Source of the DNA: Mesobacillus jeotgali | GTDB taxonomy: Bacteria > Bacillota > Bacilli > Bacillales > Cytobacillaceae | Direction of reading: 5' to 3' | Assembly (NCBI RefSeq): GCF_014856545.2 | Contig: NZ_CP109811.1 | Location: 490,001-554,000 of the forward strand | Length of the DNA stretch: 64,000 bases | The notes under the pieces: model-generated | Database searches by the model: none | Told to the model about the DNA's origin: nothing | What the model saw: the letters and a program-made list of their open reading frames with translations, nothing else | Position numbers and translations under genes: made by a program | Shown here: positions 35,694 to 44,796 of the stretch, piece after piece | Layout of the letters: each line of letters opens with the position of its first letter | Numbering within the stretch: position 1 is the stretch's first letter

Positions 35694-38096
35694 ATGAGGA
35701 AAAGAAAGAAGCTTATGCAAGGGTTCGTCATGGCAACAGCGATCAGTGCTCTGGGTTTTTCTACCTTTTATCCAGGGTTGAGCGGTTCCGGTGTAACGGG
35801 AGCGCAGCAGTTGGAAGGGAATTTGATTCTCCCTGATGAATCGCCTTCCATTGTTCAATTGGAAGTCCCGGACAAAGAGGCAATGGAGAAACTCGTTGAA
35901 CTGGGAATTGATTTGACGCACAGAGTGCATCAGCATGGTGATGGACTTGAGGTCGATGTCGTTGTCACTCCTTCGGAAATCAAAGAGCTCGCAAAATACG
36001 GCATTAAAGTAAAGGATACGCTTATTACCGAAGCTCAATGGAACCAAAGAACCGCGGAAAGAAATGCTGCGGCACAGCAGGAATCCAGTATCGCTTCAGC
36101 AGAGGATACGCTTAAAGTCCTGCGGGCGAACCATTATACTAACCAGTCAGACACCTTCCTTTATGTTGAAGCAAAAACCTCCGCTGGTGAAAGTGCTAGC
36201 ACTGTTCTTACGGCCAGCTGGGTTGAAAATGGAGTTGAAAAATCAGCGACCATGCAGCGGTTTGTTGACCTCGGGGAATATATGTATCACTGGTTTGAGT
36301 TGCCAGTAACAGCTGTTCCTGATAGCGTCACCATCACAAGCAGCCTGGGCGGAACTGCTTCCAGCCCTGTGTCAGAGTGGCTTGGCGAAGATAAGAAAGG
36401 CAGTCCTGAAAAACATTATGTGAAGGATTTCGTTGACCACTATATGGATCCGTACGAGCTGTATGAAAGAGCTGAAAAGCTTGAAAAAGAGTTCCCGGAC
36501 TTGGTGGAGATTATCGAAATGCCGAACAAAACAAATGGATACCGCCGTCTAGCTCAGGCGACAATGGGAACAACGAATAGTTCGGCTGTTGTGGTTTCCT
36601 CGAAAGCCTGGGGTCACGAAGGCGGAAATGATATTACTGTTCAGTTCAAGAATCCTCAGCAAGCTAACCATCCTTTAACTGTAGCGGCTGAGGGGAATAA
36701 TTTAGTGGTTGAACTTGGAACAGACAGTTCCGGAAATGTGATAAGCACTGCCAGCCAGGTAGCTGCGGCGCTTAATGCAGAAGCAGATGAACTCGTTACT
36801 GCGAGTACATACCGCGGAAATGCCGGTTCTGGCACTGTGGAGCCAAACACTGCGCAGCTGACAGATGGCTTGAATGCACCGGATCACATTTCACGTGAAC
36901 CGCAAACAGTCAAAGCAATACGGATTGGAAAACATCGTGATGGCTCCAAGCCGGGTGTTCTTGGCTATGCCCAGGAGCATGCCCGTGAGTGGGTAACGCC
37001 GCTGGTAACGATTGAAACAGCGGAACGCTTGCTAAGAAACTATGCGCATGACGGAGAAACAAAACAGCTTGTGAATAACCTTGATATCTTCCTTGTGCCG
37101 TCGGTGAATCCGGACGGAGCAACGTATAGCTTCTATGACTACAACTGGCAGCGGAAAAATATGACGAACCATTGCGGACCTGAACTTTCAGATCCAGGTG
37201 CTCGCCATGCTTGGGGAGTCGACCTGAACCGAAACCATTCTGTTGGATCCGTCTTTGATGGCTTTGTAGGTGCCACTTCTACAAATTGTACAAGCTCTGT
37301 TTATGCAGGACCTGAGGAACACTCAGAGCCTGAATCAAAGAACCTAGTCTGGCTGGCAGATCAGAATCCAAATATTAAATTTGCGATGAATATCCACAGC
37401 TATGGAGGATATTTCATGTGGTCCCCGGGCTCCTATGATCCTGACAGAGTCACACTGCCGCGACCTACTGCCGGCCAGGAAGCATTCTATTGGGCAGCAT
37501 CGAATGAAATTCTGAATGATATTCAGGACCATCGCGGTACCGTCATTTTACCAAGCCGTACCGGTCCGATTCCAGATGTATTGTACTCTGCAGCTGGAAA
37601 CTCAGCTGATTATCTGTGGTATGAAAAAGGGATCTACGCATGGAACTTTGAAGTGGGAGCGGACCTGTGGGATGCAGATGCGAAAAGATGGCGTTCTGTA
37701 GGGTTCCAGCCACCGTTTGAAGAGGGGCATGAGGAGGCCATGGAATTTGCGAATGGCCTGATTGGCCTGATCAAAGTCGCATACAGCCAATCCAAGGATA
37801 AGCAGCCACCATCCACAAAAGTTGTAACTGAAAACAATGCTGCTGGCCCGGTAGAGGTCACATTCGAAACAAGTGAAGCAGCAACCATTTATTATACTCT
37901 CGATGGAAGCCGCCCTAACTTTGAGTCACCACATTTACGCCTGGCCGGGACGCGTGAACCAGCCGAAACATTGACAATCGACGAAACCACCACAATCAAC
38001 TGGTTTGCAGTCGATGCGGCGGGCAATATTGAGAAAAACTACAACCCATTCAGCAATTCAAACAACTTTAACTCTGTAAAAATAACAATAAAATAA
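35694..38096 (+). CDS. Secreted M14 zinc carboxypeptidase with chitobiase-like C-terminal domain
   Basis: The protein has 800 residues. A signal peptide (LMQGFVMATAISALGF) is followed by a propeptide-like region. The M14 catalytic domain at about 245-705 has zinc ligands H429 and E432 in HAREW, H568 in NIHSYGG, and general-base E653 in WNFEVG. An extra segment of about 110 residues (roughly 300-400) is inserted before HAREW. The last 100 residues form a CHB_HEX_C/Fn3-like unit (IYYTLDGSRPNFESP). It cleaves C-terminal residues from extracellular peptides. ATG 35694 follows AGGAGGTG. Confidence 0.88.
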   Translation: MRKRKKLMQGFVMATAISALGFSTFYPGLSGSGVTGAQQLEGNLILPDESPSIVQLEVPDKEAMEKLVELGIDLTHRVHQHGDGLEVDVVVTPSEIKELAKYGIKVKDTLITEAQWNQRTAERNAAAQQESSIASAEDTLKVLRANHYTNQSDTFLYVEAKTSAGESASTVLTASWVENGVEKSATMQRFVDLGEYMYHWFELPVTAVPDSVTITSSLGGTASSPVSEWLGEDKKGSPEKHYVKDFVDHYMDPYELYERAEKLEKEFPDLVEIIEMPNKTNGYRRLAQATMGTTNSSAVVVSSKAWGHEGGNDITVQFKNPQQANHPLTVAAEGNNLVVELGTDSSGNVISTASQVAAALNAEADELVTASTYRGNAGSGTVEPNTAQLTDGLNAPDHISREPQTVKAIRIGKHRDGSKPGVLGYAQEHAREWVTPLVTIETAERLLRNYAHDGETKQLVNNLDIFLVPSVNPDGATYSFYDYNWQRKNMTNHCGPELSDPGARHAWGVDLNRNHSVGSVFDGFVGATSTNCTSSVYAGPEEHSEPESKNLVWLADQNPNIKFAMNIHSYGGYFMWSPGSYDPDRVTLPRPTAGQEAFYWAASNEILNDIQDHRGTVILPSRTGPIPDVLYSAAGNSADYLWYEKGIYAWNFEVGADLWDADAKRWRSVGFQPPFEEGHEEAMEFANGLIGLIKVAYSQSKDKQPPSTKVVTENNAAGPVEVTFETSEAATIYYTLDGSRPNFESPHLRLAGTREPAETLTIDETTTINWFAVDAAGNIEKNYNPFSNSNNFNSVKITIK

Positions 38097-38133
38097 AATC
38101 GCTGTAAGGTGCCTGCTCCTAGCTTCTTTATAG

Positions 38134-38161
38134 AATGCTTGGGGCAAGCATCTTTTTTTTG
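38134..38161 (+). terminator. Terminator of the carboxypeptidase gene
   Basis: ATGCTTG pairs with CAAGCAT and is followed by a run of T's. Confidence 0.75.
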
Positions 38162-38333
38162 TTGACAGATTAACCTTCTTTTACCTTGACGACTTTAGGT
38201 AGAGCAAAATCCGCTAAAAAAATATAAAAAACCTCAGCCAAAAGTTGTAGATAGGTTACACCATTCCTCCGAAGAGATCGCTTAATGGCTTTCTTATAAT
38301 AAAGATAAGAAAAATCATAGGAAGGTGTTCAAA

Positions 38334-39164
38334 ATGAACCATTATATATGTAACACTTGCGGTGTCCAATATCCCCATACTGCTCATGCTCCTGAAACCT
38401 GCTTAATTTGTGCTGACGAAAGACAGTATATCCATCCGGATGGGCAGTCATGGACAACGCTTCAACAGCTTGTAGATTCAGGGGAATATGAAAATACCAT
38501 TGTCCAAGAAGAGGCAGGACTGTACAGCCTGACCACTTCTCCTTCGTTTGCTATTGGGCAGACAGCCTATTTAGTTCAAAATGAAGGGTTCAACCTGTTA
38601 TGGGACTGCATCACCTACCTAGACGAAAAAACAGAAAATGAAATACATTCTCTAGGAGGAATCGATGCCATCGCATTATCACATCCACATTATTATTCGA
38701 CACAGGTTGAATGGGCTGAACGATTCGAAGCAAATATCTATATCCACGAAAACGATCGCCAGTGGGTCACTAGGCACAGTGACAGGATCATATTCTGGTC
38801 TGGTGATTCCCTGGAGCTCGATGCGGGTGTAACATTGCAACGTTTGGGTGGTCATTTTAATGGGGGAAGTGTTTTACACTGGGAAAATGATGTCAACAAG
38901 CAAGGGGTCCTACTTACTGGTGATATTATTCAAATAGTGGCCGATCGACAATGGGTCAGTTTCATGTATAGTTATCCAAACCTTATTCCACTGCCAGCTA
39001 ACAAGGTTCAGGAGATGGCAGCTAAAGTCAGCGTTCTAAATTTTGACAGACTATATAATGCATTCCATCGTGTCATTAAGGGAGATGCCCATCAGTCTGT
39101 TCAAAAATCCGCTAAGAGGTATATTGAGGCTTTGGAGGGAAAGTTCGTTAATATAAACAATTAA
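38334..39164 (+). CDS. MBL-fold hydrolase with N-terminal rubredoxin-like zinc knuckle
   Basis: The protein has 276 residues. The N-terminus holds YICNTCGVQYP and ETCLICADE, two C-x-x-C pairs as in rubredoxin-like knuckles. A metallo-beta-lactamase fold follows, with SHPHYYSTQVEW in place of the usual H-x-H-x-D-H, so the metal site is altered. GGHFNGGSVLHW and LLTGDIIQIV give later ligands. Such proteins act as hydrolases or oxidoreductases of unknown substrate. ATG 38334 has AGGAAGG 8 bases upstream. Confidence 0.75.
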   Translation: MNHYICNTCGVQYPHTAHAPETCLICADERQYIHPDGQSWTTLQQLVDSGEYENTIVQEEAGLYSLTTSPSFAIGQTAYLVQNEGFNLLWDCITYLDEKTENEIHSLGGIDAIALSHPHYYSTQVEWAERFEANIYIHENDRQWVTRHSDRIIFWSGDSLELDAGVTLQRLGGHFNGGSVLHWENDVNKQGVLLTGDIIQIVADRQWVSFMYSYPNLIPLPANKVQEMAAKVSVLNFDRLYNAFHRVIKGDAHQSVQKSAKRYIEALEGKFVNINN

Positions 39165-39178
39165 AAGGATCATCTGAA

Positions 39179-39212
39179 AATAACGCCTGGTTGATAAAAC
39201 CAGGCGTTTATT
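39179..39212 (+). terminator. Terminator of the MBL gene
   Basis: AACGCCTGGTT pairs exactly with AACCAGGCGTT and is followed by TATTG. Confidence 0.65.
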
Positions 39213-39213
39213 G

Positions 39214-39278
39214 GGAGCAAGGGGACAGACCTCATGCTCCTCTTTTCGTAATTTTTTTTTGAAGCAAAAGGTACGTCC
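39214..39278. repeat. Family B repeat, left part, split by the IS
   Basis: GGAGCAAGGGGACAGACC, GCTCCTCTTTT, a T-run and GAAGCAAAAGGTACGTCC are present. The missing end (CTCTGCTTCG) lies after the element at 40976. Confidence 0.7.
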
Positions 39279-39340
39279 GAGACCAGTGAAAAAGTCTAAT
39301 TAAAGGTCCCTTTTCTCACTTATTCTGTTTTTATCCATGA

Positions 39341-39398
39341 AAAAACCCCCTGAATGGTATAATGGGTACGACCAAATACCGACCATTAGGGGGTTTTT
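39341..39398 (+). promoter_or_regulatory. IS promoter with anti-readthrough hairpin
   Basis: AAAAACCCCCTGAATGGT (39341-39358) pairs with ACCATTAGGGGGTTTTT (39382-39398) with a one-base bulge. The right arm holds the ribosome site AGGGGG for GTG 39402. TATAAT at 39358-39363 would start transcripts after the left arm, so only outside transcripts fold the stem and hide the ribosome site. Confidence 0.6.
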
Positions 39399-39401
39399 CT
39401 T

Positions 39402-40901
39402 GTGCTTCGACTAGAGCCAAAGCAATCAAGTTTTCACTCCGTATTATACGATAAAATACCAGAAAATCATATTCTTAAGAAGATTACTACTGTTGTAGAT
39501 TTCAGTTTTATTAATGAACTACTGATCGATAGCTATTCCAAACGGTTTGGACGTCCTGCAAAAGAACCTGAGTTGATGTGTAAACTTCTATTTCTACAAC
39601 ATCTATATAATTATTCCGATGAACAAATCAAGGCGGAGGCAGAATTAAATCTTGCTTATCTGTATTTTCTTGGCCTCAATCCGGAAGATACCCTCCCTGA
39701 TAAAAGTCTTCTTTCCAAATTCAGGACCCACCGTCTAGGAGAATCCACATTAGACGAAATCATTACTGAGATTGCACGACAATGTGTGGAACAAGGGATC
39801 CTTGAAGGGAAGAGTGTGAGCATTGATGCCACCCATATTGAAGCAAATACAATAAAGAAGACACCTGAAAGATTAATGAAGCATATCGCCAAGAAAATCG
39901 TTGGTGCCTATGAAATTGAATCGGGTCACTCCTTGGAAAATATACCGGAGGTACCAGATTACCAGGACATTCCGGATCACCATGAAGCCAAGAAGGTCAT
40001 GAAACAATACTTGGAAACCGTCATTGATGAAGCAGAAAAAAACATTTCAGGCCATGAACAGGAAACCCAGCAGATGATCCAGAAAGCGAAAGACATCCTC
40101 AGTGACCCGAAATTCATGAATCAAAAAGGCATTCGATCACTTATAGATGAAGATGCGAGGGTTGGACGAAAAAGTAAAACCCAGGATTTTTATGGCTATA
40201 AAACAGAGTTCGTTATGACAACGGATGAGCGAATTATCACTTCAGTCCGAACATCAGATGGCGCTTATATGGATGGCGGTTACGCAAAAGAAATGTTAAA
40301 AGATACCCTTAAATCAGGTATGAACATCGATGAAGTTTATGGAGATAAGGCCTATTTCAGAAAATACATTCTCGATGACATACAGGAACTTAATGCCCGA
40401 CCATACATACCAGTTAGCTCCCTAGTATACAGGCTGGATGAAAGTGAATTTACCTATAATAAAGATTCGGATGAATGGCAGTGCAGCCAGGGGAATACAA
40501 CACTAAATAAAAAACGCTATAAATCAAAGAGAAAAGATGGTGTCAGAGAGGGCTATAAGTATTACTTCGAGATCAACCAATGTAAGGCCTGTCCCTTGCA
40601 TGATGAGTGTGCAAAGACCAGCGCGAGAAGAATCTTGGTCGTTGGATTGAACACCTCTGAATTTTATGAAATATCCCAGTATCAAAAAACTGAGGAATTT
40701 AAGAAAAAGTATAAAAAGCGAGCAACCATCGAAGGGAAAAATGCGGAGCTTAAAAGGTTTCATGGCCTATCCCGAGCCAGGGGGTATGGTCTTTTAAGTG
40801 TGTCTGTACAATCAAAATTAGCCGCAATAGCAGTAAATTTAAAGAGGATAGCGGCGATCGCTTCCTCTTTTTTACTGCTTATTTCGGTGAAATCTATGTA
40901 A
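39402..40901 (+). CDS. IS1182-family transposase
   Basis: This 499-residue DDE transposase matches the IS1182/IS1182-like pattern. An N-terminal DUF772-like domain (PKQSSFHSVLYDKIPENHIL ... LMCKLLFLQHLYNYSDEQI) is followed by a catalytic core: GKSVSIDATHIEANT (first Asp), IDEVYGDKAYFRK (second Asp), and RATIEGKNAELKRFHGL (Glu). A zinc-like C-x-x-C...C region (NQCKACPLHDECAKTS) lies near 390-405. The length is full for the family. The start is GTG at 39402. Transposition activity is likely intact. Confidence 0.9.
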   Translation: MLRLEPKQSSFHSVLYDKIPENHILKKITTVVDFSFINELLIDSYSKRFGRPAKEPELMCKLLFLQHLYNYSDEQIKAEAELNLAYLYFLGLNPEDTLPDKSLLSKFRTHRLGESTLDEIITEIARQCVEQGILEGKSVSIDATHIEANTIKKTPERLMKHIAKKIVGAYEIESGHSLENIPEVPDYQDIPDHHEAKKVMKQYLETVIDEAEKNISGHEQETQQMIQKAKDILSDPKFMNQKGIRSLIDEDARVGRKSKTQDFYGYKTEFVMTTDERIITSVRTSDGAYMDGGYAKEMLKDTLKSGMNIDEVYGDKAYFRKYILDDIQELNARPYIPVSSLVYRLDESEFTYNKDSDEWQCSQGNTTLNKKRYKSKRKDGVREGYKYYFEINQCKACPLHDECAKTSARRILVVGLNTSEFYEISQYQKTEEFKKKYKKRATIEGKNAELKRFHGLSRARGYGLLSVSVQSKLAAIAVNLKRIAAIASSFLLLISVKSM

Positions 40902-41146
40902 ATTGGAGTTCATTTCAAATGAGCTAACAAAAGGGAAAGAAAAAAGAGTGGTTTTTCACTGGTCTCGGTACGTCCCTCTGCTTCGTAACGTTCTCATCCA
41001 ACTAAAGTCCCTTGCAATTTTTCCTAAATCTTGTTATTCTTAGGTAGAATTATTTTTGTTCGGTGTAAAGTTCGACTCTTCGTTCTAATGATCACTTTGG
41101 GCAAGGATAGTAATACAATGTGCATTAGCACTAGGAGGCAACAAAC

Positions 41147-41347
41147 ATGGAACAAGGTACAGTTAAATGGTTTAACGCAGAAAAAGGTTTCGGATTCATC
41201 GAGCGCGAAGGTGGAGAAGATGTATTCGTTCATTTCTCTGCAATCCAATCTGAAGGCTTCAAATCATTAGACGAAGGTCAAAAAGTTACTTTCGACGTTG
41301 AGCAAGGTGCACGTGGACCTCAAGCTGCTAACGTTCAAAAAGCTTAA
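41147..41347 (+). CDS. CspA-family cold-shock protein
   Basis: The 66-residue single cold-shock domain has RNP1 (KGFGFIE) and RNP2 (VFVHFSAI), starting with [11 protein letters not shown]. It binds single-stranded RNA and DNA and melts RNA structure at low temperature. AGGAGG precedes the ATG. The gap of about 150 bases after the IS can hold a long 5' leader, usual for cold-shock genes. Codons look highly biased, as expected for a well-expressed gene. Confidence 0.95.
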   Translation: MEQGTVKWFNAEKGFGFIEREGGEDVFVHFSAIQSEGFKSLDEGQKVTFDVEQGARGPQAANVQKA

Positions 41348-41365
41348 TTTTGATATAGCATACCG

Positions 41366-41397
41366 AAACAGACTCCAAAAGGGTCTGTTTTTTATTT
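41366..41397 (+). terminator. Terminator of the cold-shock gene
   Basis: AACAGACTCC pairs with GGGTCTGTT and is followed by TTTTATTTTT. A second stem (CCCTACTC/GAGTAGGG, 41421-41443) with an A-run upstream would terminate minus-strand transcripts. Confidence 0.7.
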
Positions 41398-41583
41398 TTA
41401 AAAATAACAGCAATAAAAAACCCTACTCAACGAACGAGTAGGGGCATGGAACCGGTAAAGTAAAAAATTTAAAGCAAAAGGTTATTTACAGTATAACACA
41501 CCAATCTCAAAATCAAATGATTAGCAGAAATTTAGCAAGTGCATGATAATGACAACATAGAAGGCACACAAATGGAGGAATGG

Positions 41584-41907
41584 ATGATGAAATTTCCAAA
41601 CGACGCGGATGGAGAAGCATTGCGCAGTTTGTTTAATGAAGGAATAAGTTTTAAAAAGCCGCAGCCAGTCGAGTTTTTTATAGCTGTGCCGGATAAGGCA
41701 ACTGGCGAGAAGCTTCTGCCAGTATTGAAGGAAGAAGGCTTTCATGGCTTACTCGAGCAGGATGATGAGACAGATGAGTGGGCTTGCAGTTGCTCGAAAA
41801 AGATGCTCCTTAACCATAGCGAATTAAAAAAAGTGCAGGAAAAGCTGGATAAAATAAGCAAGCCTTACGGCGGCCATTCTGATGGCTGGGGCGTATTTGT
41901 AGAATAA
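41584..41907 (+). CDS. RraB-domain protein
   Basis: The product has about 107 residues with the RraB (ribonuclease E inhibitor B) domain: FPNDADGEALRSLFNEGISF, then VEFFIAVPDKATGEKLLPVL and the end YGGHSDGWGVFVE. In Gammaproteobacteria RraB restrains RNase E. Bacilli lack classic RNase E, so a different role is likely. ATG 41584 or 41587 fits GGAGG at 41574; the frame is open from 41539. The YgjP-like gene starts 15 bases later, probably the same operon. Confidence 0.8.
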   Translation: MMKFPNDADGEALRSLFNEGISFKKPQPVEFFIAVPDKATGEKLLPVLKEEGFHGLLEQDDETDEWACSCSKKMLLNHSELKKVQEKLDKISKPYGGHSDGWGVFVE

Positions 41908-41922
41908 AATGCAGGTGATGAC

Positions 41923-42630
41923 ATGCTTCATACTTTTTTAGGTGAAACAATCGGGTATGATGTGATTTTTAAAAATCGGAAAACAATCGGCATTTATATG
42001 GATCTGTACGGCCATGTCGAAGTCCACGCTCCTAAGGGGACCTCAGATGCAAATGTGCTTCAAATCCTAGAAGGCCAATGGGACTTGATCCTGCAAAGGG
42101 CGAAGGAAATGAAAGACCGGGCCTCAGCCGGCAGGGAAAAAGAATACGGATCAGGCGGACAATTTCTATACTTGGGCAGGCTCTATCACATTCTGATTTC
42201 CCAGGATGCAGATATCGAAAAAGACAATGCCGTGTTCGAGGCAGACAAGCTCCATGTATACGTGAAAGAGCAAAATGAAGAGAGCATCAAACAGGCTCTA
42301 AAGCGATTTTACTATCAGCAGTGCAAGGCATTAGTCGAAAAACGGGTTAAATTTCATCAAACTGAATTCAAAATAAAGCCGCGCTCGATTAGAATCACGG
42401 ACAGTAAGACGAACTGGGGAACGTGTGATTCCATGAGGAATTTGACATTCAATTGGAAGCTGTCCATGGCACCAATGGAAGTGATTGATTATGTTGTCGT
42501 CCATGAAATGTGCCATATGGTCCATATGAATCACGACCGTTCATTTTGGCGGCTTGTCGGAAAAACCATGCCTGAATATGAACAGTATGAGCGCTGGCTC
42601 GCTGTGTCGGGGTGGAGGATGGAGGTTTAG
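41923..42630 (+). CDS. YgjP-like metallopeptidase (M48-related, DUF45)
   Basis: The 235-residue protein has the zinc motif HEMCH (H-E-x-x-H) in VVHEMCHMVHMNHDRSFW, with the following HxxHxxxFW pattern supplying the third ligand. A strand-rich N-terminus includes SKTNWGTCDSMRNLTFNWKL, typical of YgjP/WLM/SprT-like peptidases. The substrate is unknown. GCAGGTGATG carries a ribosome site 5 bases before the start. It is the second gene of a two-gene unit with the RraB-like gene. Confidence 0.85.
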   Translation: MLHTFLGETIGYDVIFKNRKTIGIYMDLYGHVEVHAPKGTSDANVLQILEGQWDLILQRAKEMKDRASAGREKEYGSGGQFLYLGRLYHILISQDADIEKDNAVFEADKLHVYVKEQNEESIKQALKRFYYQQCKALVEKRVKFHQTEFKIKPRSIRITDSKTNWGTCDSMRNLTFNWKLSMAPMEVIDYVVVHEMCHMVHMNHDRSFWRLVGKTMPEYEQYERWLAVSGWRMEV

Positions 42631-42787
42631 TGTAGCGGGGGTGACAGATCCTCTCAGCGGAGCAAAAAACTTCAAAAATATTATCCTTATACTAGTCCAC
42701 GAAGGCTACTGGCAAGTTAGGGGATATGATACCGATGCATGGGTAGGATCAAAAGAGACAACTTGAGCCTAATCTTGTACAGAAAGA

Positions 42788-42875
42788 TGGAGCAAACGCA
42801 GCAAACAGGGAGGAAGGGTGACGGACCTTTTACTCCTTTTTTGTAATTTTGGAAGCAAAAGATCCCTTTGCTTCT
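42788..42875. repeat. Family B repeat, diverged copy
   Basis: GGAGCAAAC...GGGTGACGGACCTTTTACTCC, TTTTTTGTAATTTTGGAAGC and GATCCCTTTGCTTC are present in the usual order. The gap 42631-42882 contains no credible gene. Confidence 0.55.
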
Positions 42876-42882
42876 GAACCCA

Positions 42883-43395
42883 TTATTTTGCTATGTTAAT
42901 GGCGTAAAGCTTAAGCTCCTCATCGCCTTGAGGAAGAGTCACGTATCCTTCAAAACTCATACCAAGCTTTTCAAGGAGTTTTGAGGAGGAAGCATTGTCT
43001 TTGGTTGTAATTGCAACGATCCGATCCAAACCTAGTTTACGGGCATATTCCAATGTTCCGTTTGCTGATTCAAAGGCATATCCTTTTGATTGATGTTCGG
43101 CAAGAAAGGCATATCCAATATCGACATCCTCCAGTCCATCGCGTTTAATCAAACCGCATAAACCAACCGGCAGTTGGCTCTCTTTTAGTTCAACCATAAA
43201 AAGCCCGAACCCCACTCGTTCATACACTTTTCTTGGCCCGGTCAAAATATATTTCTTAGCATCCCCAAGCGACCGAATGCCTTTATCTCCAATATATTTT
43301 AGCCATCCTGGTTCATTCAGCAACTTAATGATAAACTCTTGATCACTAACTTCCAGCCAGCGGACTTTCAAACGTTCGGTTTCGAATACTATCAA
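42883..43395 (-). CDS. GNAT acetyltransferase, RimJ/RimL-like
   Basis: The 170-residue GNAT starts with ETERLKVRWLEVSDQEFI, typical of the RimJ/RimL/Acetyltransf_3 group. The acetyl-CoA loop reads HQSKGYAFESANGTLEYA, a Q-x-x-G-x-A variant. ASSSKLLEKLGMSFEGYVTL closes the fold. It may acetylate protein N-termini or small amines. The start is TTG 43395 with GAGG 9 bases upstream. A single gene. Confidence 0.8.
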   Translation of the reverse strand: MIVFETERLKVRWLEVSDQEFIIKLLNEPGWLKYIGDKGIRSLGDAKKYILTGPRKVYERVGFGLFMVELKESQLPVGLCGLIKRDGLEDVDIGYAFLAEHQSKGYAFESANGTLEYARKLGLDRIVAITTKDNASSSKLLEKLGMSFEGYVTLPQGDEELKLYAINIAK

Positions 43396-43455
43396 ATGGC
43401 ATACCTCATTTCAAAAAGATAGTTCAGTTTAGCACCATCTTATCATTATGCGACA

Positions 43456-43624
43456 AGGGGACGGTACCGGCGTCTCGTGAATTGTAAGAATTCAACCATA
43501 TAATCTTCGGCATCTTTTTATCTTTGTATGGCAGGGCTTAACCAAAATTCATTAGTGTTTTTCTTAACTATTTCGGTTCCCGAATGATACTTGAGAACCG
43601 TCCCAGTGTCTCCCAGTGTCTCGC
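43456..43624. repeat. Family A repeat, split copy
   Basis: The left half (GGGGACGGTACCGGCGTCTC) is at 43456-43476. The right half (TTGAGAACCGTCCCAGTGTC) is at 43591-43610, followed by a duplicated CCCAGTGTCT. Over 100 bases separate the halves. Only this copy and AT-rich promoter-like sequence fill 43396-43767. Confidence 0.5.
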
Positions 43625-43767
43625 GATTTCTATTGTTTATATTTTTTTAAAATTTTAAAGAAAAAGTAGTTGACACTAAAATTAAATTTATGATATTATT
43701 AAAAATTTGATAAAAAATAATATATGTGTTAAGGTTAAGAAGGTTACCAAATATGGAGGTGGATTAT

Positions 43768-44229
43768 TTGTTCCAAATTGACGATAACATTGTTTATCCA
43801 ATGCACGGAGTAGGTATTATAAAAGCCATAGAAGAAAAGGAAATATCAGGGAAAAAACAACAATATTATGTCATAAAAATGTTAATCGGTAATATGCAAG
43901 TCATGATTCCTGCGGGTAAAATATTGAGTTCAAATATACGACCTGTTACTGACATAATTGCATTAAAACACATCATAAACATTTTTCATCATGGAGAAAC
44001 TGATAGATTACTGCCGTGGAAACAAAGGTATAAAGTGAACACGGACAAAATAAAAACAGGTAAAATACAAGAATGTACTGAAGTTGTACGTGATTTAATG
44101 CGTATGAAGAAAGAAAAAGCACTTAATACAAGCGAAAAAACAATGTTAGATAACGCACATAAATTTTTGATTAGTGAACTGGAATTAATTAAAGGGATTA
44201 CTGAAAATCAAATAAAAAGTTTCTGTTAA
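43768..44229 (+). CDS. CarD/CdnL-family transcription regulator
   Basis: The protein has about 153 residues. The N-terminal RNA polymerase-interacting domain reads FQIDDNIVYPMHGVGIIKAI...YVIKMLIGNMQVMIPAG. A helical C-terminus (about 75-150) follows. CarD proteins bind the polymerase beta subunit and stabilise open promoter complexes; Bacillus YdeB is similar. TTG 43768 is chosen because GGAGGTGG lies 5-6 bases upstream; earlier in-frame starts lack one. The gene is much more AT-rich than its neighbours, suggesting transfer. Confidence 0.8.
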   Translation: MFQIDDNIVYPMHGVGIIKAIEEKEISGKKQQYYVIKMLIGNMQVMIPAGKILSSNIRPVTDIIALKHIINIFHHGETDRLLPWKQRYKVNTDKIKTGKIQECTEVVRDLMRMKKEKALNTSEKTMLDNAHKFLISELELIKGITENQIKSFC

Positions 44230-44622
44230 GGTTTCTTTAATACATCTTCAAAGACATTCAACTTCTCCAACTCACCTTTAGAGCATTAACCTCTTTTGTT
44301 TTATCTAAAATCTAATCCATTTTTATTACTTAAATTTCCTATACGAACGTTTGAAGTTTCATCAAATAACTCGATAAAATAGTCACTTGATTTTTGCAAC
44401 CCTGATTCACACTGGCACGGACTAGGAGCCGTAAGGATGAAAGAGAGGTAGGGCTTTCATTGTTTTAGGTATACAATATATTATTTAAGTCATTATTTCT
44501 AGGAGAAAAAACAATCAATCTCACCTCTATCTTTAAGAATTTTTTGCATCTACTGAGACAGTGAATAGTAATTGTTTAGCTTCCTTTCGTAAAAGAGAAA
44601 ACGAATTGGTATCACCATCTAC

Positions 44623-44660
44623 AAAAAATGGTTTCCAGACGAGGAAACCATTTTTTATTT
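44623..44660 (+). terminator. Orphan terminator in a 560-base gap
   Basis: AAAAAATGGTTTCC pairs exactly with GGAAACCATTTTTT around AGACGA. It stands about 390 bases after the CarD-like gene. The gap 44230-44791 has no gene I can support; a small RNA ending here is possible. Confidence 0.65.
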
Positions 44661-44767
44661 ACTTAACAATAGTAAAGATTACTGGTGATGATTATAAATC
44701 CTTGATGTTGGACAGTCCAAAAAACTGCAAGAATGATTCCTTACAACGCTTTTTTTATTAACTACCT

Positions 44768-44796
44768 GGGACGGAAGAACCGTCCGTGTGTTTATC
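44768..44796. repeat. Family A repeat, short copy
   Basis: GGGACGGAAGAACCGTCC, then GTGTGTTTATC. It lies just after the XRE gene and can act as its terminator. Confidence 0.5.

Larger units (their letters stand above)
39279..40966 (+). mobile_element. IS1182-like insertion sequence with 15-bp terminal inverted repeats
   Basis: The ends are GAGACCAGTGAAAAA (39279-39293) and its exact inverse (40952-40966). GGTACGTCC flanks both sides (39270-39278 and 40967-40975), a 9-bp target duplication. The element is 1,688 bp with one intact transposase gene. It looks recent, since ends, duplication and gene are all undamaged. Confidence 0.9.

Noticed and set aside
42554..42766. Small gene after the YgjP-like peptidase
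   Set aside because: It mostly overlaps that gene in another frame, and the rest lies in family B-like sequence.
44561..44761. Small gene of 66 codons
   Set aside because: The frame passes through a strong terminator hairpin and lacks a ribosome site.
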